A DNA stretch of 64,000 nt from Saussurea involucrata. Taxonomy: Eukaryota; Streptophyta; Magnoliopsida; Asterales; Asteraceae. Of the stretch, positions 57,014-64,000 are shown piece after piece (within the stretch, counting starts at the first letter, position 1; every line of letters begins with the position of its first letter). The stretch covers positions 74,034,795 through 74,098,794 of the forward strand of contig CM066327.1 of the NCBI GenBank assembly GCA_033807775.1, in the 5' to 3' direction. The position numbers and the translations under genes are program-made. Below the pieces are notes generated by a model. It was not told where the DNA came from and made no database searches. It was given only the letters and a program-made list of their open reading frames with translations.

Positions 57014-59037
57014 CTACTCAGATGGAGTAGGCTGTTGATCTTCTGTCTGTGTGGCTGTGGCTGTGGATGTGGATGTTGCAGCACTGGACTTGGCAACACC
57101 TTCTTTCTTCAGCTTCTCATTCTCTTCCCTCAGGCCTGCTATCTTCAACTTTTTGGCCTTCAACAACTTCCTCAATTTGACAACCTTTACATCAGCCTTA
57201 ACTTCCTTGCCAGTCTTTTTCTTCTTGCCATCGATCATGGAAGTCATCTCATCCCTTAGATCCCCAAGCATGTCCACAAATTCACCCCTTTGTTGCAAAA
57301 TGGTGTCCATGAGAGTGCTATTTTGGGATAGCAAATCTTGAAGCATGGTCACTATATCTGTAGCTCGAACTCCTTTCTCTTTCCTATCCCTCAGCCTTGA
57401 TACTGCCTTCATATCAATCTGCCACTTTTCCTTTTGCTCCCTCACTATGAGATCATCATTGTATTGTGGCACACCCAAATCAACAAGCATCTTGGATAAC
57501 ATTGCAAAGAAGTAGATCTTTCCCCTGGTCCTTGTGGCACATTCCCTGATGCTTTTGAGCATGATCCTTCCCAGATTAACGCTCCTACCTGTAAAAAGAC
57601 AAAACAGAAGGAACATTATATCCACAGAGATAGAACTGTCATGAGTGGTAGGTGAGATGGAATGCCTCACAAAATTGATCCAAACGTTTGAATCTGTTGT
57701 GAGGTTGGGTGCCTTGAAGGTTCTAAGCATGAAATTTGGGTGATGCTCCCAAACAACCTTGGGCTTTCCCAATACAGTAGCCACTTCAGCCAAATCTTCC
57801 TGGGAAGCTTTCTTTAGGAGTTGACGGTATTAAGTCTTTTTGGGTGGGGAGAGGTCAAGGAAGTGGTTAATCTTCTTAGTAGTGAAAGAAATGGTGATTC
57901 CCCTGATTGTGATCTTTGGGGATGATGTAACATCCACCTCACAGTAAACTCTATCATGAGGGTCAGATTATAAGAGCTATACACCTCACACAGCTTCTTC
58001 AGTCCTTAGGTGTCAACTACCTGCTTAATGAAATGAAACTCTTTGATGCTTTGAGCATCAAACCCCTTGTCAAGAAATCCCACCCTGTTTTGATGTTTTG
58101 TCCAGGTCTTGGCTGCTGCCTTGGAGCTAAATCCTCTATGTGGTGTCTCTGGTCTATCCACAAACTCACCCATGTCCCTATGTTCTTTTTTCTTTTTCTA
58201 CACTGTCTGCTCATGCTACACAGATGCTGCAGCATAACAGTTGGACTCAGGGGATGTTTCAGATGCTTCCCCCTCAAACTGAACGCTTTTGGTTTTTTTC
58301 CTAGATGGTTCTCTACCCTCTATATTGGACCTGTTTGCATGTGTTTTCCCTAAAGTTTTTCTCTTCTTCTTTTTAAGAGTCACCAACACAGTTTCATTAT
58401 CAGTATGAAAGATTCCCTCATTTAAATCAGGGACTTCCACATTGGTGTGAGTGTGTGCAAAGGATGATTCTCCTCTGTTGGAAACATCCCTTAAATCAAT
58501 ATGCTCCATATTTTCATCTTCTGAGTTTGGGATTTCATTCTTATCAAAAATGATCTCATCCTCATCAGAAAAGAAGGGATCAAAGGGACTCTTAGGAGTC
58601 ATAAAGAACCGACTATCTATTTTGGTAGAGGCAATCGGTTGGGAAGCATCATCTTCAGAGCAAGAGGTAAACTGACCCTCTACCAAAATATCAATTTTCT
58701 TAGATGATACCTAAGGGGTTTTCGAATTTCCAGCCGTGGGTAGGATCGATTTAGGGTCTGAATAGACCACAATAGCAAAAGGATTCGGCTTTGATGGCTC
58801 CATTGTGGTTGTCTTAGTCTCTGAAGTCTCACCTTTTTTGGCCCTTGATGCTCTGGGTTTTTCAAATAGGACCCTACGAATCGGAGGAATGGATTCATCA
58901 TCAAGAACCACGGTTTCAGGTTCTTGATTCTAAATAGGGGGTCGAACCGCAACCCTGTTTCGCCCACTTTGTCGCGCGTTCCTCTGCTCCCCTTCGTCAA
59001 GAGGGTTTCTCACCATTGCTCTCTTCACTCTAGCCAT
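57014..59037 (-). pseudogene. Athila env-like ORF (putative plant transposon protein)
   Basis: The likely start is the ATG at 59037 (MARVKRAMVRN). Stops at 58930-58932 and 58711-58713 lie in one continuous frame, which ends at 58216. It has an acidic, Ser-rich middle and a basic KKKKRKTLGK stretch (nuclear-signal-like, about 58350). After shifts, 58277-58017 and 57793-57014 encode the conserved core (HPNFMLRTF, GRIMLKSIRECATR, GKIYFFAMLSKML) and then a Lys-rich coiled-coil tail (KLRKLLKAKKLKIAGLREENEKL). This matches the ORF located after integrase in Athila elements, called env-like by position. No transmembrane segment is evident. Confidence 0.72.
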
Positions 59038-59522
59038 GGAATTGTAGAGGGGCAAGCTTTTCACAAGAAGATTTTCAGTTATGGAAGGGAAGGAATTTTG
59101 GGGAAGAAGATGGGTTTGGCTCCGGGTGTTTGTTGATTTTGGAAGGAAGAAGAAGAGGGAATGGTTATTTTTGCTTTTTTGGAAGAGGGTTTGAATGCGA
59201 TGGAACTGAAGAGACAATTATCTTATTCAAATTGTCCTTGTTTGATTAAATTAGAGGGTTACAGCTTGCAAGTGGGTATTACGCAATGGTTTTTTTAAGG
59301 AAAGTACAAAAGGGTACATTAAGATATCATAGGAATGATTTTTGGAAGACGGTCATCAAATATTGTTGTAAAGTAGAAAGGTTGTCTACTTTTTCTCAGT
59401 CTTCTAAAATCTGATGTCACCTTTGTACTGCCCTCAAAGCCAAATTACAAAATCACCCTTCCAATTTCTCTTAACCCTAAACTAATTTTCTTGAAAAACT
59501 AAGGTTTATGATGCTGCAGCAT

Positions 59523-59604
59523 TGGTCCAGCATCCGTTGTTTTGTCCTGGTAACCAACTTTACTGCATACTAACACACACATTAATGATAACTAATAGAG
59601 AATA
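59523..59604. other. Spacer between env-like ORF leader and integrase end
   Basis: AT-rich; bordered by ATGCTGCAGCAT at 59511-59522. The env leader 59038-59510 likewise shows no conserved ORF. Confidence 0.4.
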
Positions 59605-61034
59605 TTAATTTAAAAGCTTAAAAGAAATATTTACAGACATTTTGGAACTTTGAGATAGTTCCCGTCTTTGTTTGAAGTTTTTTAGCAGAGTAATCACATC
59701 TACAGGGCAATGTTGTGGGGATGCTACAAGATCATGGAATAGCTTCACCCTTTGACCATTTACTTTGAACACTCTATTGTCCTCCGGATTAACCAAGTCT
59801 ACTGCCCCATATGGATATACTTTGTGGATAAGGAATGAGCCTGACCATCTAGACTTAAGTTTACCTGTAAACAATTTCAACCTAGAATTGAACAAAAGAC
59901 ATTTCTGACCAGCTTTCAACTCCCGGTGTGTGATTCTATTGTCATGTCATTTCTTTGTTTTCTCTTTATAGAGCTTGGCATTCTCATAGGACATGTTCCT
60001 ATGTTCTTTCATTTCACAGAGTTATAATTATCTTTTGTTACCAGCCTCATCTATGTTCATGTTTAATTCTTTTATAGCCGAGTATGCTTTGTGTTCAAGT
60101 TCTAAAAGGAGGTGACAATCCTTTCCAAAGACTAGCTTGTATGGGGACATACCTAAAGGTGTCTTGAAAGAAATCCTATATTCACATAAAGCATCATCCA
60201 ATGTGAAAGCCCAGTCTTTTCTATTTGGCTTGACAACTTTTTCTAAAATCCCTTTGATCTCTCTGTTTGAGAGTTGAGCCAATCCATTTGTTTGTGGGTG
60301 GTATGCAGTGGCAACCCTGTGTTTCACATTATATTTTTCAAGAACTTTACTCAACAATTTATTTATAAAGTGGGTACCCTCATCACTGATTAGTGCCCTG
60401 GGGGTACCAAACCTTGTAAAAATTTGTTTTTGTAAAAACTTAACAACAGTTTTTGCATCATTTGAAACACATGCCATTGCCTCCACCCATTTTGATACAT
60501 AATCAACAACAACTAAAATGTATTGGTAGTTGTTTGATGGAGGAAATGGTCCCATGAAATCAATTCCCCAAACATCAAACAACTCAACTTCTAAGATCAC
60601 ATTCAAAGGCATTTCATTTCTTTGAGAAATGGGACCACTTCTCTGGCATTCATTACACCTTTGTACAAAATTGTGGGCATCCTTGAAGAGAGTTGGCCAA
60701 TAGAAACCATATTGTAGAACTTTAGCTGCTGTTCTTTGGCCTCCAAAATATCCTCCATTAGCTTACTGATGGCAATGCACTTCCGTTTCTGGGATGCACC
60801 TTCTCAGCAATTGATTTGTTTTATGTTTAAACAGAAAAGGATCATCCCATATGTAGAATTTACTATCATGGAGAAATTTCTTAAGCATATGATGAGTGTA
60901 ATCAGAAGGTATGATGTCACAAGCTAAATAATTTCCTATGTCAGCAAACCATGGAAGTTATGCTTGCACCATAAGAGTCTTTTCATCAGGGAAGGTTTCT
61001 ATAATGTCTCCTCCTTCCCAACTTTCAACAAGTT
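59605..61034 (-). pseudogene. Athila integrase; catalytic Glu replaced by Gln
   Basis: 61034-60613 keeps the zinc-binding region through several stops, ending with CNECQR. The core is open from 60612 to 60028: GIDFMGPFPP (first Asp), LISDEGTHF (second Asp) and, 36 residues later, NGLAQLSNREIK, where the third position is Gln instead of Glu. The C-terminal SH3-like region (59919-59605) has LFNSRLKLFTGKLKSRWSGSF and DLVNPEDNRVFKVNGQRVK, as in Athila integrases. The part after 60028 is broken. Upstream RT and RNase H are absent, removed by the deletion that joins the LTR remnant to this region. Confidence 0.88.
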
Positions 61035-61090
61035 TCTATCTAAAAGATCAATAAAGAAGTGCTTAAGTACTCAAAAGTGAGTACTTATTA
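61035..61090 (-). repeat. 56-bp remnant of the Athila 5' LTR
   Basis: It matches the LTR start at 56133-56188 (AAGTGCTTAAGTACTCAAAA) and then joins integrase zinc-finger sequence without the rest of the LTR. Confidence 0.85.
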
Positions 61091-61313
61091 TTTATCAACT
61101 AAAGTCCAATCATATCAATAATATACGACATCGATATGTTCAATATTTGATAACATATGCATTTCATTTGAAAATTGGTTAAAAGCTAGAAAATTCACCT
61201 CGGTCCGATTATTCCATCCCGAGTCTTAATGGTTAATATACTCTCAGACCGAACACTTGAATTATCCGAATTAGGAAATGTGTTAAACTACTATAAATAT
61301 CTCAAAATTTACG
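61091..61313 (-). repeat. 222-bp direct repeat, right copy
   Basis: It starts exactly where the Athila LTR remnant ends (61090) and diverges from the left copy after CTCAAAAT. Confidence 0.85.
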
Positions 61314-62063
61314 CGACCTTCGTGTGGGTATACCACCATCAAAGTCGCTCACACGGTCGAGGGTTTTGCACCACAATGTCTAAAGCGAGTTTGGTGCGAC
61401 CAAACCTGTCGGGAACCCGCTTTAACCACTGTCTGCCCTTCTAAAAAGTTCATTCTTGATCCTTTTGCATAGCCACAATAAATATTCCACCAAATCAATT
61501 TGACTAAAACTATAGTTATATATATATATATAAGCCCATATATATATATATATATATATAATCAAGATCATATAGAATTTGTTTCTCTAAGAACTGTAGT
61601 CGTACCTCATTCGTTGCCCGTAGATATATCCCATCACCTAATCTGATGCTCCTTATCAAAACTGAGGTGGGAGGATCATAATTAAGTGGAACTTTTATGG
61701 CAAAGTTGTAAGCGGACACGTAACATAAAATATCTTAATATTCCTCAAACACCTTAACAAATTTTAGCATGTCGACCTTAATAAATATTAGCATTCATTA
61801 ACATATGTTAATAAATTTGAACATACATGGACATAGCTTAAGTAACATGCCTCACAACCTTAACATGTATTAACATTAAAACCTTTACATATCTTAATAT
61901 GCAATCTTAACCCCCTCAAAATTGAAAACAATAAGAATTAACATATCTTAATATGAAAAACAATAAGTATTAATATATTTTAGCATGAACATAATGAATA
62001 TTGGCATACTATAAAAAACAATGAACATTAACCCAATTAGATAAACTATAATATTTCTTAAAA
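61314..62063. other. AT-rich non-coding DNA with (TA)n
   Basis: No gene. (TA)n tracts lie at about 61516-61560, and TTAACAT/TTAATAT-type short repeats fill 61735-62050. Confidence 0.7.
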
Positions 62064-62925
62064 TGGCAGAAGCAAAAGAAAGTTTAGAGAGAGAAATGAG
62101 ATTGAGTTTCTTATTCAATTGATGACAAAGGAGCAGTACATACTATTTATACAGAGAAGAGAATGCAAGTTGCTTAACCACACTAAAAGCTAATGACTTA
62201 ATGACATCAGCAAAACTACTTTTAACGACATTTGTCATCAACTACACCTTTTCCTAACTACACTATCATCCCCCTGTCAAGCGAAACACGCGGGATGATG
62301 TGAAGCTTGGATTTCAATGTAGTAAAGCGAGCAGAAGTGAGCCCTTTAGTCAGAACATCGGCAATCTGAAGAAGTGTTGGAACATATCGAATAGTCAGCT
62401 GTTTGGAGATTATCATGTCTCGAATAAAATGCAGATCAATCTCAATATGCTTAGTACGCTGATGAAATACTGGATTCATGGATAAATATGGTGCTCCAAG
62501 ATTGTCACACCACATCGTAGGAGAACACGGAAGAGACAATTTTAACTCTTTCATTAATGAGAGAAGCCACCGTAATTCCATAGCTACATGGGCTAAAGAG
62601 CGATACTCAACCTCAGTACTCGATCGAGCCACAACGTTTGCTTCTTAGAACTCCAACTTATCAAATTGGAGCCTAGAAAAATACCGTACCCAGTCGTGCA
62701 CCACCGAGCATCTGGACATCCTGCCTAATCTGCGTCAGCATAAGCATGTATTTCAAGAGAGGAAGACTGCTGAATTAAGGGCTCATGAGAACTAGTCCCC
62801 CGTAAATAACGTAAGATTCGCTTGACAACTTCCCAATAGCGTCCCGTTAGTCGATGCAAAAATTATGAAACTTTGCTGACAGCATAAGCAATCTCCGGTC
62901 CGGTAATAGATAGGAGTGTAAAACA
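62064..62925 (-). mobile_element. 3' end of a third copia element (RT end, RNase H, PPT, probable LTR)
   Basis: On the minus strand the remnant runs from the RT end (VKRI-region, about 62830, broken) through SNLISWSSKKQT to RNase H, a PPT (GACAGGGGGA, 62278-62269) and a probable 3' LTR about 62268-62064 (TGATAGTGTAG...TGCCA). The LTR's far end is a guess from TG...CA. The 5' part is missing beyond about 62925. Confidence 0.7.
62258..62660 (-). pseudogene. copia RNase H (C-terminal pol fragment)
   Basis: ARSSTEVEYRSLAHVAMEL carries a catalytic Glu; MWCDNLGAPYLS, HQRTKHIEIDLHFIRD and LQIADVLTKGL follow, the usual order for copia RNase H. The frame is open to 62258 and overlaps the PPT, where copia pol often ends. 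Upstream sequence has stops (TCTTAGAACTCC near 62642), so the fragment has lost its polyprotein. Confidence 0.82.
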
Positions 62926-63681
62926 AAATTGAAAAAAATAAGAGATGTACCATAAATTAAATAATTAACTATAAGGGTATGAATTGTAAATATTAAAAAA
63001 AATTATGTAGTATATATGATATATAATAAAATAAATAAATCCAAAAATATTCAATATTGGGCTCATTTCGAACGTATCGAAGGGACGATTATAATGGTGT
63101 AATTTGTTAAAATTAAAACGTATTTTTAACGTATTTTAGTTAATAAACGATTATATGTGTTAAATGTAAAATTAAAATTATGAAAGTAAAAGGTATAAAG
63201 TAAAGTAAGTAAATAAGTATAGGGGTTAAAAGTGTAAATTGCAAATTCAAATCACAATTCCACACTTGCTCACAAGGTCCGCACTTGCTACGACCCATGG
63301 CTACTTGGGTAAAGTGGGAGAGAAAATGGCTATTTTCTCGCTACTCCAATTAAAAATGGCTATTTGTGTCAATTTCCCTTCAAACTATGTGCCTTAAATT
63401 TGTTTTAGAAAATATTTTACAGAAATCTGGATTTAACATGATCTATCTGTCAAATATCATTTACAAATATATATTTTAAAAGAATCTATATCAAAGTATT
63501 TATCACACTTATTATTTTATGTATTTGAGGATTTCCATGAATGTGTGTTTTGCCTATTAATACGGATCCAGCATCATTTTCGAGAATGAGTATGTCTGTC
63601 GTCTTCTTCATTACTCAAATGTTTCCTAGTTATTTTCTATTTAAAAAATTCCATTTAGCATTATGCATAATTTAATGACTA
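62926..63681. other. AT-rich intergenic DNA
   Basis: I see no gene, repeat array or transposon end in this stretch. Confidence 0.6.
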
Positions 63682-64000
63682 AGGGGCCGTTTACCAACTC
63701 TTTCCGGGTAAGTGCTGTCCGGGTAAGAGTGCTGTCTCGGGTAAGTGCTGTCCCCGGTAAGTGCTATCTGGGTAAGAGTGTTTACGAAGTCTTTTTTGGT
63801 AAGTGCTTACCGACAAAAAATGACCATTTTAACTCTTTTATAATTATATTCTAAATTTAATTTAATTATTTCTATTACAAATCATTTAATGGAAGAAAAA
63901 AGCAAACTTCATACTTTAAATAATTTTTTTAACAAAAATATACTCATTTCCATGAAAAAAGCAATCATTTATTGGCCATTGTTTGTTTTGGTGAGTGGCT
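63682..64000 (+). mobile_element. Possible left end of a DNA transposon, cut by the window edge
   Basis: GGGGCCGTTTACCAAC after CTAA resembles ends of PIF/Harbinger- or hAT-type MITEs (target TAA possible). It is followed by CCGGGTAAGTGCTGT tandem variants (63704-63800). The other end is outside the window. Confidence 0.3.

Larger units (their letters stand above)
54404..61090 (-). mobile_element. Athila-like Ty3/gypsy element, deleted and rearranged
   Basis: On the minus strand: a 56-bp start of an LTR (61090-61035), then directly the zinc-finger end of pol, integrase, an env-like ORF, a PPT, a complete LTR (56188-54428) and, after that LTR, a second PBS (54421-54404). The 5' LTR remainder, PBS, gag, protease, RT and RNase H are missing. 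A PBS downstream of the 3' LTR means another internal region once followed, as in a tandem LTR-interior-LTR-interior array. Classification rests on the tRNA-Asp-type PBS and the env-like ORF after integrase. Confidence 0.8.

Overview
The window looks like nuclear heterochromatin of a flowering plant, almost certainly a eudicot. I see no cellular protein-coding gene, rRNA, tRNA or CRISPR. Nearly everything that can be identified is a transposable element: Ty3/gypsy chromovirus-like and Athila-like elements, Ty1/copia elements with env-like 3' ORFs (Sirevirus-type), a MULE, a CACTA element, a hAT element, MITEs and a SINE. A daisy-family (Asteraceae) host is my guess from the PB1-like MULE module and the copia env-like ORFs; this rests on memory of those families, not on a search.

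Layout. 1-5236 (minus): a gypsy chromovirus, cut by the window edge, whose 5' LTR lies inside the acidic N-terminal coding region of a MULE transposase pseudogene (5237-7542, plus). To its right are a PB1-like ORF (8185-8523, plus) and a convergent coiled-coil ORF (8902-9225, minus). 10396-34236: a CACTA element (CACTACAAG...TAGTG) forming a four-level nest. A gypsy element (10531-31612, plus, TSD CCGTC) sits in the CACTA; a 13.7-kb copia element (17227-30952, minus, TSD GTTTT) sits in the gypsy 3' LTR; an Athila-like LTR fragment (21022-about 22440, plus) sits in the copia env-like gene. The remaining CACTA DNA also holds a hAT element (32809-33459, TSD TCCGGATT), a 249-bp MITE (32394-32642) and a foldback MITE. 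34696-35159 and about 49032-49085 are two halves of an old copia integrase split by a second env-carrying copia element (35160-49031, minus), whose gag carries a SINE (46536-46732, 9-bp TSD). 50782-53767: a 3-kb chromovirus LTR with its PBS. 54404-61090: a deleted, rearranged Athila-like element between two copies of a 222-bp repeat. 62064-62925: the 3' end of another copia element. The right edge may hold the start of another DNA transposon.

How the parts work together. No element is intact. Polyproteins carry nonsense codons and frameshifts, RT is deleted in the first copia, catalytic residues are replaced in two integrases and in the MULE, and the inner gypsy has near-identical LTRs around a decayed coding region, which implies movement in trans. 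The signals I rate highest are: (1) a candidate leader intron shared by three chromovirus LTRs, with a donor, a CTAAC/CTAAT branch site inside a conserved palindrome, and an acceptor; (2) splice acceptors just upstream of the env-like ATG in both copia elements, plus two in-frame introns inside one env-like gene; (3) CCGG-rich short repeat arrays shared by unrelated elements, lying upstream of gag and of env in the same copia; (4) LTR tandem palindromes; (5) the MULE with an antisense coiled-coil companion ORF.
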